Positions 12,344 through 23,155 of a stretch of DNA of 64,000 nt are shown piece after piece. The notes below the pieces were generated by a model. The model made no database searches and had not been told where the DNA came from. It saw only the letters and a list, made by a program, of their open reading frames with translations. Source of the DNA: Coleophoma eucalyptorum. Taxonomy: Eukaryota > Ascomycota > Leotiomycetes > Helotiales > Dermateaceae. The first letter of the stretch is position 1; each line of letters opens with the position of its first letter. A program made the position numbers and the translations under genes. The stretch is taken from positions 620,001 through 684,000 of the forward strand of contig JALRME010000018.1 of the NCBI GenBank assembly GCA_026120035.1. The letters are read 5' to 3'.

Positions 12344-12850
12344 ATGACTGACACTATGTATGTTTATCATCCTTTGGCAGGCAGTAACCCATAGCCTTCC
12401 TTCATGGCAGCCCGCTCCACGGCGCAAGATCAAATACCTAACATGCTCCAGGCGCAAGGGATTTGGCGAGCAAATCAGTGAGAAGGTGACTCCTGACTCC
12501 CAGAAGTCATACGCCCAGATGGCCTCTGAGACTGCCACCGGCCTTGGTGACAAGGTCGCAGGCGCTGTCCAGCCAGGTAAAGGCTCCTGGTGAGACGTCG
12601 TATACACAGCATGCTCACATAGTCCAGAGAGTGAAAAATCAACTACCCAAAAGCTCGGCGATGCCACTCGATCCGGTGGTGATGATGCTCAGGCCCAAGG
12701 GCAGGGTATTCTCGCCAACGTTCAAGAAACCGTCGGAAACGTTGCCAGCTATGCCTCTGAGACTCTTCAGAGCGCAGGTATGTCTTCACTATATTTCCCC
12801 TGCCTTTTACACATGCTTACTTTTGCCTAGCCGATTCTTTGAGGAAGTAA
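12344..12850 (+). CDS. HSP9/HSP12-family small stress protein
   Basis: Small hydrophilic, natively disordered stress protein of the yeast Hsp12/S. pombe Hsp9 family; family members associate with membranes and accumulate in stress and stationary phase. Four exons (12344-12357, 12452-12576, 12628-12777, 12831-12850) give 102 residues beginning MTDTMRKGFGEQISEKVTPD. Landmarks are RKGFGEQ, EKVTPDSQKS, DKVAGAVQPESEKSTTQKLGD and a C-terminal SAADSLRK. The first and last coding exons are only 14 and 20 bases, so simple gene finders may miss them; each splice restores family consensus, which is the main support. Low-complexity Glu/Lys/Gln/Ser content fits the family. Three STRE-type elements lie upstream. 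Confidence 0.88.
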
Positions 12851-13697
12851 TCTCAGATATACCCTGACCCCAATTTCGATTCTTCCAAGTCCGTGGACAT
12901 GGCTTTCGATCGGCAGCTTTATTAATTGGTGGTCAATGAGAATTTCATTGTATTTGTTTTTCGATGGGCATAATGAATGGAAGATATTATAATGAAAATT
13001 ATGGATGATACCGTAGATACGGGCAATGGAAACTCCAGTCTATCACAACTATACACTGCAATGATCTTTGTATGACATGGGCATCAACTTGACCTTGCCC
13101 GACTCTTTAACCACTATAGCTTCTATCATCCTGTTCATTAGGATCTCTTAAGTCGATCATTTCAACGTAGCTGTCATATTCCGTCTTTAGTACGACATGG
13201 TAAGGAGATAACGCAGCTACACTTTTGCGATATAGTGTGGCCGGGCCCCGACCCATGTTTATACTTTTTCCCCATGTTCTTGGCACAGATCCTTGGGTTG
13301 CATCGTTATGATCAGAATTGACCGAAGCTGTTATGATAGGTCGCAATTAGACCTTTCCATATAGATAACAGGACAAGCGGCTAAACCGTGCACCAGCCTA
13401 TTCTTCAACTAGTTACTTGGAATGTCATTCTGATTAGTAGATAGAAACCGCTCTGTCCGTTAATCGCAGTGTGTTCCGAAAAGGTATGCTCGGTTAAATA
13501 GGGGTCGTTCGGCCTTTTTTTTACCTACTGGGAAACCACGCCGAGGGGCAACCCATAATAGTAAGCGGGGCACAAGAGAGAAATCTATAGCCACCCACTC
13601 TCCAGTCAGCGATTATGAATACATGATCTGTTTCAACCCTTTGCTTTGCTTCATTTTCTTCCCCTCCACGTAAAACTCCAACTACATTACCCTCAAG
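12851..13697. other. Intergenic region, no gene seen
   Basis: 3' flank of the HSP12-like gene and promoter of the MetE-like gene. Apart from a T-rich tract near 13517 I see no motif or coding signal. Confidence 0.4.
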
Positions 13698-15015
13698 ATG
13701 GCCGGAACCACCACGTACCGTAACCCTCCATTCAGAGCAGAGCATCTTGGATCTCTGCTGCGACCAAAAGACTTCTTGCAGAAGCGTGCAGCTTTCGAGA
13801 GCAAGTCATTGAGCCAGGAGGAGCTGACCAAGGCTGAGGATGAGGCCGTTGCAAAGGTTGTGAAGATCCAGACTGATGCTGGTCTTCGTGCAGTCACTGA
13901 TGGCGAGTACCGGTAAGTGAGCACCTGGACTGGCCGCTGAAAAGGAGCTGACTCTCTTTCCCCAATAAAGCCGCGCCGTCTTCTGGGGCACTTTCTTCGA
14001 AGATCTCGAGGGTATGACCGAGATCAGAAACCCAGACATCGAGATCTTCCGCCCTTACGTACCTGATATTGCTGGTTTCTTGGAGAAGGGGCACAAGCCA
14101 GGACAATCCTGCCTCTGCACTGGCAAAATAAAGCACACGGGAAAGAGCACTCTCATCGATCAATTCGAATACATGAAGACTCTTGTCCCAGAGGAGAGAT
14201 GGGGCGATATTAAGCTGACCATGATTGCACCACCTTGGTACCACTTGAGATACAAGGACGGTAATGCATTCCCAAGAGACGTCTACCCAACCGACGAGGA
14301 ATACTTCTATGATATTGCCCTTGCCGTGAGAGCGGAACTGGACATCCTATATGCTGCTGGTGTGAGGAATGTGCAATTCGACGACCCCAACTTTGCTTGT
14401 AAGTACCAAGGAAAACAATACAGACACTACTAATGCGCGATAGACTTCTGCTCTGAAAAGATGTTGAAGGGATGGGCCGAGGACAAGTCAAACACCAAGA
14501 CCCCTGAGGAGCTTTTGGACGCGTACATTAAGTGCTACAATGACAGCATTGAGATGCACGTGGGAAAGATGCATTTTGGACTCCACATCTGCCGCGGAAA
14601 CTTTATGGGTTCCCGCCATTTCTCCGAGGGTGGGTACGATCGCATCGCTACTAAGCTCTTCAAGGACTTGAACGTTTCCACATACTATCTCGAGTATGAC
14701 ACTCCTAGAGCTGGCGGATTTGAACCACTTCTTGAGTTGCCAGCTCACAAGAACATTATTCTCGGTGTTATCACCTCCAAGTTCCCCGAGCTTGAGGACA
14801 AAGAGGCGATGAAAGAGCGTCTTTTCGCGGCTGCTGATGTCATTGCCAAGGGTGCTGGACAGACCAGAGAACAAGCACTTGACAGAATGGGTGTCAGTCC
14901 TCAGTGCGGATTTGCCAGTCACGAGGAAGGCAACCTGCTCGGATGGGAGGATATGGAGAAGAAGTTGAAGTTGGTCCGAGATATCGCTGACGACGTCTGG
15001 CCAGGACAAGCATAA
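13698..15015 (+). CDS. MetE C-terminal-domain-type protein (cobalamin-independent methionine synthase-like)
   Basis: 404 residues from exons 13698-13912, 13971-14398 and 14444-15015. It corresponds to the catalytic C-terminal barrel of cobalamin-independent methionine synthase without the N-terminal half, as in bacterial YxjG/YxjH-type proteins. Residues matching the zinc/homocysteine site are present: His262-x-Cys264 (in GLHICRGNF), Glu298 (LEYDTPRAG) and Cys369 (SPQCGFASH). The start region RAEHLGSLLRP and the VTDGEYRR segment are typical of stand-alone members. A methyl transfer to a thiol such as homocysteine is likely, but the methyl donor and physiological role are unknown for such short fungal forms. 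The 45-bp second intron contains the branch site CTACTAAT. A relic of another gene lies just downstream on the other strand. Confidence 0.88.
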
Positions 15016-15167
15016 GTTTGCTCTCATGACCTTTTGTTTTTCTGTTTTCAACAATCCCGGAGTTCAAAACTAGCGTTTATGTCATTAAAGATTCAACCCT
15101 TAGCATAGTAATTTCAACCGATCAAGGAAAGAGTAAAAGACTCTCCTTACATGCCATCTCGCTTTCT

Positions 15168-15455
15168 CTAAATCACAAGGTGTTCCCTCAGAAATTCCTC
15201 AAGATATTCCAGTGATTCAATTTTCCAAAACCAGCTTTGGATTCTTCTCTCGTCGCCGTCATGAGTAAAGGGTGCGAAATCACCGCCGGCTAACTTTGTT
15301 GGGCTAACCCGTGATAATGCGTAGAAGTTGCTTGTGTCGCCAGATAAGTTCTCGGTTACGAGGGTTTCTCGGAAGCCTTTCTGTGATTGCGTGCGATTGT
15401 GTAGTTGACGATGCCAGCGCTGAGAACGATGATCGGTCGTTGGAGAGAAAGAATA
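15168..15455 (-). pseudogene. Relic of an FAD-dependent D-amino-acid-oxidase-type gene
   Basis: Reading the minus strand, one frame (about 15455-15393) gives a beta-strand/glycine-loop-like start, PIIVLSAGIVNYTIAR. A second frame (about 15422-15168) continues KGFRETLVTENLSGDTSNFY, SRVSPTKLAGGDFAPFTHDG and DERRIQSWFWKIESLEYLEE before a stop at 15168-15170. Order and content resemble the first ~100 residues of DAO-family flavoenzymes: dinucleotide loop, second strand, then the (S)P-x-A-G-x-F segment and the aromatic helix. The glycine loop is damaged (SAGIVNY instead of a GAG-x-x-G form), the frames do not join without a shift, and the rest of the gene is absent. I interpret it as a decayed N-terminal fragment. 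Identification is by eye only. Confidence 0.45.
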
Positions 15456-16240
15456 AATAAGCGGCGTAATTTACATATCGATACTCACCCTCTCCTCCCA
15501 GGCCCCCTAATAGAGGTTATTTCTCCGAATGTAGACGGAAACCTTAAGACAAGGTGTTCTGGATGGACAAAAGCCCAGTCGGACGTTGTGCTAAAGCTGA
15601 GAATTGGTCTATGTATCATACTAGGGCGCGGCGCTCGTAGAAATTTCTCGAGACTTTCCAGTGATCCTCGGGCCCTAAGCGGCCGTTTCTCGTGACAGCA
15701 CACCCTAGACAGAGACTATCCATAGGCAAACACAACTTTTGGGTGGAGCATAGAAAAGAACGTCTGTACATGGGGAGAGAGGAGGATATACAGCTGGAGT
15801 AGAGGTAAGTTCAGAGTCCTGGCAACGTGACTCCTCCGTGCATGACAGGAGGTGGGGCAATGTCAGCGTACCGACAGCACGCATACTGCAGGAGCTTCAT
15901 GTATCCAGTACGAAGAAAGCTCACCAAAGATCTGTTTGAAGAAACGATATCCTCCATGCCAGACCCAATCAACTCTCCACCTGGACAAGGTGGGCAAGTC
16001 GTATCAAAAAGGCTTATGTGACATGTCGCTCGCTAAATCATCCTTCGAAACCTAATCCACTCCAGGCTGCAGCATTCTTGTGGTTGTACAAGTAACAAGC
16101 CCTTATTTAGAACCTCCTTATAAACACTCGCACTGTCTTTCTGTTTTGCGTGATTCATCTCTCAACGTCGGCGATAATAATCTTCTGCAACAAAGTCGTA
16201 TAGCTAAGGTATCCAAGCCCCAAAGCCCCAACCGACAAAA
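15456..16240. other. Intergenic region, no gene seen
   Basis: Promoter side of the GFA-like gene. Short open frames here lack similarity. I see no repeat or mobile element. Confidence 0.4.
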
Positions 16241-16758
16241 ATGGCAGCCTCCAATCCCAAGACCTGGCACAACGCCAGCTGCCACTGCGGTGCGGTGCGA
16301 TTCAAGCTCCTCCATGAAAACATCACCCCCAAAACTGTGGGGGAAGAGCCCAAAGAAACCATGTCGTGCAACTGCTCCTACTGCACGAAGAGCGGCTACT
16401 TGCTCGTCTATCCCCTACGACAGGAGATCGAGTGGGAGGATGGGTGCTGGGAGGGCATGAAGACTTATCAGTTTGCGAGCAAGATGTGCGAACACCGCTT
16501 TTGTGGGATTTGCGGTTCGAATATCTGTGTTGATCCTATGGGGAAAATGCCGTCGGGGGATGTGATCGGCGTTAATGTGAGTGGAGTTTTCTATTTAAGG
16601 TTTTGTTGCTTGGCTTGGCCGAGAATGGTTGAGGACTAAGCGAACTGACTTCTCTGAAGGTTAGGATGATCAGTGGGCTCGAGATTGACGATTTGAAGTT
16701 GAAGAAGGCAAATGGGAAGGCTTTCCAGGCGGAGTACAACACGGAGTATCAACGCTGA
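16241..16758 (+). CDS. GFA/CENP-V-fold zinc protein
   Basis: 144-residue protein of the glutathione-dependent formaldehyde-activating enzyme/CENP-V family, from exons 16241-16576 and 16660-16758 (junction IGVNVRMISGLEID). The zinc-binding pattern is visible: CHCG (ASCHCGAVRF), CNCSYC, a lone Cys in KMCEHRFCGICGSN and the CGICGSN motif. Length is that of fungal single-domain members. Most of these proteins have no proven substrate, and formaldehyde-glutathione activity is doubtful for the family, so only the fold is certain. It is convergent with the GMC oxidoreductase gene (100 bp between stops) and could be either a neighbour or the left border of the metabolite locus. Confidence 0.88.
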
Positions 16759-16858
16759 GGCAGTAAGGATCAATGGTCTGTCATTTAAATGAATCTTAAA
16801 CATACATAAGAATCAAAATATCTACAAAGAAGTTCTTCACTATCATTCTTAAGCCCCT

Positions 16859-18682
16859 TTACATCTCACTCTTGATCAGGTCGGCAGCTCTCTCAGCAAC
16901 GGCATAGAGAGTTGACACCAAGTGACCACAGACTTGGAAGGGCAGAACAGAGGCATCAATGACTCTGACGTTGGCAGTTCCGTAAACCTTCAAGCTGGTA
17001 TCAACGACACCACCAATCTCCTTTGGCATCATAGCAGCAGTAGCAACAGGGTGGAAGTTAGATCGGTAAACACCGTTGTTCCATGCTTGCCATTCGGCTT
17101 TGGTAGCGTTCTCAGGGACGACATCGAAACCTGGCTTGGTCTCTTCGCCAAGAAGGCTGGCAAATGGCTCAGTGGCGAAGATCTCACGGATGAACTTGGC
17201 GACTTGGATTTGACCAGTGATATCCCAGTCGAGCATGTAGTAGTTGGGGTTGATGGCAGCTGGGACACCTGGGGTGGCGCTGTTGATGTGAATGTTACCA
17301 CGAGCGAATGGGAGAAGAGCCCAGTACTCGGAGTCGACAGCAGTTCCGGCAGGAGTAAGGAGCACCTCAGCAATTGGGACTGGGTGGGTGGTGGAGAAGA
17401 TCAACTCGTGCTGGATCTTGAAGAAGTTAAGAAGGTCAGAAGCCTTGGTAACGTTTCCGGAGGCAGCAGCGACAGTGGCAGCGTATGATGGGAGAGAGGC
17501 AAGGACGGTGGCGGAAATGTTGGCAATTTCGGAACCAAAGACATCAGCAGCGGTTGGGTAAGCGACATAGTCGCCAGATCCTGAGTAGGAAGTGTTGCCA
17601 GCAGTGTTGATAGCAAGGCCAGTGTTGGTCTGATCTTGCAAGTTCTCACCGACAGTTGGAAGGTCAACAACAGTTGAGATGTTGTACTTGCTAAGGATTG
17701 CTGGGTTTCCAATACCAGAGAGCTCAAGGAGCAAAGGGGAAGCGAGAGCTCCGGCGGAAAGAATGACCTCCTTGTTGGCGGAAATAGTGTATGGGGTGGC
17801 AGAGTTAACGGCTTCGACAACAACTCCGTTGGCAGTTGGGGTCTGGGCCTTGGTATCCCAGGTTATGCGGTGGGCGCGAGTGTTTGGGTAGAGATGGAGG
17901 TTGGTGCGGTTAGCAATTGGGTAGTAGTATGCACGGCCGGCATCTTCGCGAACATTCAAAGCAACATCAATATGGCTAGGGTAACGGTTGTATCCAACCA
18001 TTCTACCACTGTTGACATCCTCGTTCCATTGAACACCAAGGGCAGCGTAGGTTTCGTTCAGAGCAGTGTGTACGCTTCCAACATTCAAAGCTGGGTTCCA
18101 TCCGACCTTAAGAGGGCCATCGAATCCATTGGCGGCAGGGTCGTAAGTAACACCGGCAGCAGCCTGTGCCTCCGTTGGAACTTGAAGTTGCTCAGACTTC
18201 TTGTAGTAAGGGAAGAGGACCTCCCAATTCCATCCCTCATTTCCCAAAGTTTCCCAAGCATCAATCTGGATATCTTCTGCTCGGGTGTATGCCATACCTA
18301 TTTTCGAGTTAGTAATTGATTAAAAAACTCTACGGGGATTGTGGTACCGACCATTGATGGTGCTAGTTCCTCCAATAGCCTTTCCAGCTCTCATGGTCTG
18401 GACAATATCACCAGCGTAGGACTGGTTGGTGGTTTGGTAAGCCCAATCGATGGCGGTGCCAAAGGCCAATCCATAACCAGTAGTGCTTGAGACGTTGACA
18501 TTATCATAAACAGAGTCACCGGCTTCGATGACCGCAACGGTGACATTGCTCAGTTCTGAAAGTCGGTTGGCAATGACCAAACCACTGGTTCCGGCGCCAA
18601 CAATGACATAATCGTAAGAGACAGGAGTAGCTCGGGCAGCAGCCGCAGAGGCTAATGCCAAAGTTGAAAGAGTGCGCAACAT
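16859..18682 (-). CDS. Secreted GMC-family FAD oxidoreductase (glucose-oxidase-like)
   Basis: FAD-dependent alcohol/sugar oxidase or dehydrogenase, 589 residues from exons 18682-18352 and 18297-16859; the splice gives GGTSTINGMAYTRAEDI, the GMC signature 1 region. A signal peptide (residues 1-19) precedes the dinucleotide loop VIVGAGTSGLVIANR. Signature 2 is seen in SAGALASPLLLELSGIG. The catalytic pair is His526 (FHPVATAAMMPKE) and His569 (CGHLVSTLYAVAE), separated by 43 residues as in glucose oxidase (His516/His559), and MMPKEIGGVVD..LKVYG also resembles that subfamily. The substrate cannot be read from sequence. It lies next to the PKS-linked hydrolase and may belong to the cluster, or be an independent peroxide-producing secreted enzyme. 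Confidence 0.9.
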
Positions 18683-18773
18683 GGCAACTGTTGTAATATA
18701 CTATGAGGAGCTTAAAGAAAGGAGTAAGAGCGATGGAGTAAGAAGATCTGATAAGCAATGAGACATTGTCTTA

Positions 18774-18780
18774 CTATATA
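18774..18780 (-). promoter_or_regulatory. TATA-type element of the GMC oxidoreductase gene
   Basis: TATATAG on the minus strand, about 92 bp upstream of the start codon, in the usual fungal range. Confidence 0.35.
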
Positions 18781-20802
18781 CTCTGGAGTCCTGTGAGGGG
18801 AAAACTAAAATACACAGAGACATGTTTCTTCTCCCGGTGCCTGTTCCGACTAACCCATAGTTGAATTTCTTCATGCCCATCACAAAACGAGTCGGACCGC
18901 AAACCCAGCAACAAAAGCTTGTTTGGATTTGAGATGTTCAGTCAGCCTGGGAATCATGAACCTCAGGTGGGAATTAACTCAAGAGATCCATCATCACTGG
19001 GCCACGATTGGAAAAGAGCTGTTCTGGCAGCTCCACCGCCTCCTGGCAAATTTTATTACCTGACTTGTACCCAGTACCGTAGGTGTGACATCCTAGTAGA
19101 TGTGATGAGCCGATCCAGGAAATATCTCCCATAGGGCTTGGCAGTATTTGCTTACACTTATGCTTCTTAGATGATCGAAGCACAGCCGTTGTCTCACAAC
19201 TCAGATTGAAGGAAGGGAGAGTATCCTCGCATCTTTCAGCATTTGCCTCTCAGCGCCGACGAGTCTTGCTGCCCGAAAAAGCTGGGCAGAATTCGCAGTG
19301 AGAGGGTTAAGGGGCCATCCTTCGCGAATGATGATGTAACTTTAAGGTTGATCCACAAGAAATCTTTGAGATAAGATAACAATTGGTCTCAGGGTGAGAA
19401 AAAAAATAAAACCAGTACAGTTATAGCATACAACGGGCTAGGCTGGACAAATGAGTACCGACCCGAGTCACAAACTCTCCGAATATCTGCCATGACAATG
19501 CTGCCGTGATGAGGGTGTTTTTAGTCAATTTTAACCTTGATGGGGTCGCTGTCGGCGGAGTGGCTGAGCGATATAGGGCGTCTTTGTCGGCCGAGAGATC
19601 AAGATTTATCCAATCTGCTATCAAAAGCTTCAATTCTGAGCATGATCGTCCTTGGTAATTCTTAATCAGCATCGGTCATTTGTGGCAAGAGTTCCACTTT
19701 GTGGACCATAGTCAACCTGAGAACTCTAATCCCCTTCATATAAGAAAGACCGAGGACTCCGAACGTCGGATGCGAGCCCATAGTAATATCATGGCAGCTA
19801 TGATCGAAGCGAAAGGTCGAGAAGTAGCTGTGGGTATCAGTGACATCTCCTGCCATTTTTCCAGGTCGGTGGTATTGAATAAGAATTGATCGTCTACGCG
19901 TTCGTTTGTGATTGTGCTTTCAGGCGAGAGCACCGATCCATTCGTGGCGGGCCGCTTCACAAATTCAAAATACGACGACGATAATCGTAGAAAGCACAAC
20001 AAAAACGAATCACGATCTACTAGAACGGGTAGATTGGTCTAAGGGAGGAATAAAAGGTATTGTCATGCGTTTTTCAAAATCGAATTTGTTTGGTTGTGGC
20101 TACGTCAGAGCCTTGCTTTACGGTTGGTCATTTCGCCGAGTGAATGTCACCTCAGAGGGTATTGTCGAGCGACTGACAGTTTACAAATTGGACATGTATG
20201 GGAGTGGAACTCCCGATTGGCCTCGATCTGGGACCAGGTTATTCGGCTTCTTCCCTCGAAATAGCTGAATGGAATTGTTGGAAAATCGCGCATATCAAGA
20301 GATGTCTGAAGGACAGACATATAATTCTTGCTCAGCCCAGGAATTCAAGCTGTCAGCATTAGGTTATGCGGACGCCGTGTACCTTACATTATCATACCTT
20401 TCCATGGGCGTTAACCAGCTAGGTCAGCCACCCGCAGTGTGGGGTAGAATGCGACAGAGATGGGATGATCGCATGAAATCTGGCGTCATACTCACTCGGG
20501 TTTTCCTGAGGTCGTTCGCCTATATTCAGAGCGACCCTTTCGCCATCGAAATTTTCGACATCTTTGCTATGGAAATATCTAACCACCCGGCATAATTATT
20601 CTCTAGCGCTAGAAAACCTGGCAGTCTGATGGTAACGTGATGTATATGGCTCATCTTCTATCCCGGTTGATTACAATAGGACAAGTGCTTGCTTCTCATA
20701 AGAGTCCTGATGTTAAAAGTCATCAGCACTACTTGCACATTCATAATGCGGATCTTTTCGGCAAAAGTAATAGCTTCCATTGATGTAATTTACATTAATA
20801 GG
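18781..20802. other. Intergenic region with an interrupted open stretch
   Basis: About 2 kb without a recognised gene. On the plus strand 19912-20595 is open in one frame except for a single TGA at 20266-20268 that is followed directly by ATG (118 and 108 codons). Neither half resembles a family I know, and there is no intron signal to remove the stop. It may be chance or a decayed gene. Confidence 0.35.
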
Positions 20803-21757
20803 TTACTCGTTTGCAACATTTCCTTCTAAAGCATCACGAATGAAATCGATTTGCAGTTGCACTAACATCTCAAAGTCTTCGCCACTTAAGATGTTGACAT
20901 GACCCTTCCCCTTCGCAATGTGCAGTCTCTTTGGACTTGATAGCATTTCGAACACTTCTAGTTGATTTTTTGTGGGTGAGATTTGGTCGAATTGCGGAAC
21001 AATCATCATGACAGGCGTTGGGCTAACAAATTCCATGAAAGAGTGAGGCTGCCATTTTGCAATTTTGGCGTACGACTGGAGCGTAGTACGGTCCTCATAG
21101 TTTGGTGCATTTTCCTTTACAGTTGACATATACTCATAAGCCTCCTTTCCACCCGCAGCACCTAGGTCCAGAGGGTTTCCTCCTTGGCTGGTGAAAGGCG
21201 GTAGGTAAAAGGGCTCGTTCCCCCTCAGCTGGGACTGCCGGTCTTTGGTAGCCATGGCAAGTGCCTTTGCAACTTTCTTTTTCTCATAAAATTTGGCCTG
21301 GGCGGCGACAGCAACGACTAATTTGGCACGCTTATCGAGAGCGGCTGCTGTGAGAGCAACCATGCCACTAAAGCTGAACCCAAAAAATGCGATACGATTT
21401 GGGTCAACCATTGGATGAGTAGCAAGAAAGGTCAAGGCATCAGAATAATCTTCTGCTTGTCGAACGGGATCGATCTCATTGCGCGGGGTACCATCGCTCA
21501 GGCCAATGCTTCTAGGGTCGTAAATAAGTGCTGTGATGCCAGCAAGTTGATACTGCTCTGCGACATTTGGCAGGACCATTTCTTTCACACAATTAAACTG
21601 ACACTCGTTAGCATACTCAATTAATCCACCAGCTTTCCCAAAGGAAACTCACACCTGGCGTCATCACAATTCCTGGGCCTTTCGCATTGGCAGCATACAG
21701 AGATCCTCTGAGCGTGAGCCCATCCAGTGTCTTGAATTCGACATCTACGAAAGACAT
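20803..21757 (-). CDS. Alpha/beta hydrolase of the PKS-associated transferase/esterase type
   Basis: 299 residues from exons 21757-21653 and 21597-20803 (junction VMTPGFNCVKEM). The start [20 protein letters not shown] and the segment [20 protein letters not shown] match the hydrolase family commonly encoded beside fungal highly reducing PKSs, including the polyketide transferase of fumagillin biosynthesis. The nucleophile elbow is GFSFSG and the likely catalytic histidine sits in GKGHVNI near the C-terminus; the acid is probably in the FDQISP region. No signal peptide, so cytosolic. It is divergent from the PKS, which lacks its own thioesterase, so hydrolytic release or acyl transfer of the polyketide is the natural role. 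Whether it hydrolyses or transfers cannot be decided from sequence. Confidence 0.87.
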
Positions 21758-23155
21758 CTTGAACCTCACGGTTGGACCGGCGAGCTTAACTTAGGTGGTC
21801 TGTTATAGAGGCTTAACGGCTGAGCACCTGATTTCGTCGCAAAAAGCGTTAAAGATATACCCAATTTTTGGGCGGGATTCGGTGCCAAAAGTCATGATAG
21901 GACCAACGAACAGTGCAGTAGCCGGGGAGATTGGCTGCAGAGGAAGACGTGCGATCTTCACAGAATTGGCGAATCGGTTACACAGAACTATCTTCCACAT
22001 AATGCAGGGTCTCTATCATCTTTATCAATGTCTTTCCTTTTGTGTCTAGAGATGCGTCATGAACTGCAACGTGCATGCATACTGTCGGCCTCAGGTACAG
22101 GGGTGGCAGTTGCATGCACTGGGAGACGATAGTTTGACATGATATCAAGTTCAGCCTATTCGAAGCTGCAGGTCGACAAATGTGCACAGCTTGATCCTGG
22201 CATGTATTCGAGCACGAACTATAGCTATTGATGCTTGATCAGTTTTCTTAGAGGTGATTCTATATTGTAGCAGACATCTTTATGAGCGACTCGGAGCTGG
22301 AGGATGGAGGCGACAGGGGACGAAAGGAGCGGTAGCTTGCAGAAGGATCCGCCGGAGTCTCGCGCCGCTTGCTTAGCCAATCAACGGGATGCCCACCAAC
22401 CACCCTAAAGACATCTTTCTTGACTCTCCTCTTCATCACCTTCTTCCTCGCCTCGACCTAGTAACCCAAGCCTGTCGTACTGCATGGCGGAGTTCCAGTG
22501 AACGTCAATGCCGTTCCATCCACCGCAGCTGGCTGAAGCGTCTAGTTTGCCTTTTCCATGAATTCAGCCATCACCCACTTACTCACTGCCTCCCTCCCTC
22601 CCTCCCTCTGAACTGGACAAAATACCATGGGCAGGTTCCAAGCCCGGAACGCTGGAGTCTACCAGCTAGCATATGCTGCATCAAGCCACTTTTGGACAGA
22701 ATTGGCGCTAACACGTTGATTTGGCGTGTTGGATGCAGGACCACCTGCACTCTTCTGAAGCCGGACCCAACAATGCATGCACTGCATGGCCCCCGACATG
22801 TACATCCTTTCTCCTACTTTAAGTCTAGACTGATTGGTATACATCTCATAGACCACCTCAGATGCCACAATCCCTATCTTTAACAGCTCCATAAACACGT
22901 ATACTTGTTAGGACTACAAGGAACATCGGCTGGTTCCCAGGATTGTTCCAACATCATAGATAGCTTGATCAGATCCGTCATTGGCGATATGGTGCCACCA
23001 AATTATATTAAAACTAGGGGTGTTTGTTACAGTTTATAGGCCCTTGACATTGGCCTTGTCCTCTATCTCTTCATCTTCATTCTCGTTCTGTCTTCTCTGT
23101 TTCCATCTGAAGTTCTTTTACTTCTTCTAATGTCCATGACATCTAGATCAGCGCT
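21758..23155. other. Divergent promoter region between hydrolase and PKS
   Basis: 1.4 kb shared upstream region. It holds a CTCC tandem tract and an A/T-rich stretch (23001-23012, ATTATATTAAAA) about 150 bp before the PKS start. The 164-codon open frame at 22389-22883 shows no similarity. I see no clear Zn2Cys6 (CGG-Nx-CCG) operator. Confidence 0.4.
22589..22609 (+). repeat. CTCC tandem microsatellite
   Basis: About five consecutive CTCC units in the hydrolase/PKS divergent promoter. Pyrimidine tracts are frequent in fungal promoters; no specific role is claimed. Confidence 0.6.

Noticed and set aside
21752..22417. Three copies of AGACATCTT in the hydrolase/PKS interval (near 21752, 22272 and 22409) as a possible operator
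   Set aside because: One copy overlaps the hydrolase start codon, spacing is irregular and the motif matches no factor I know.
22389..22883. 164-codon frame in the hydrolase/PKS promoter
   Set aside because: Runs through a CTCC microsatellite; composition rich in His/Pro/Cys/Leu as expected from pyrimidine-rich non-coding DNA, with no recognisable domain.
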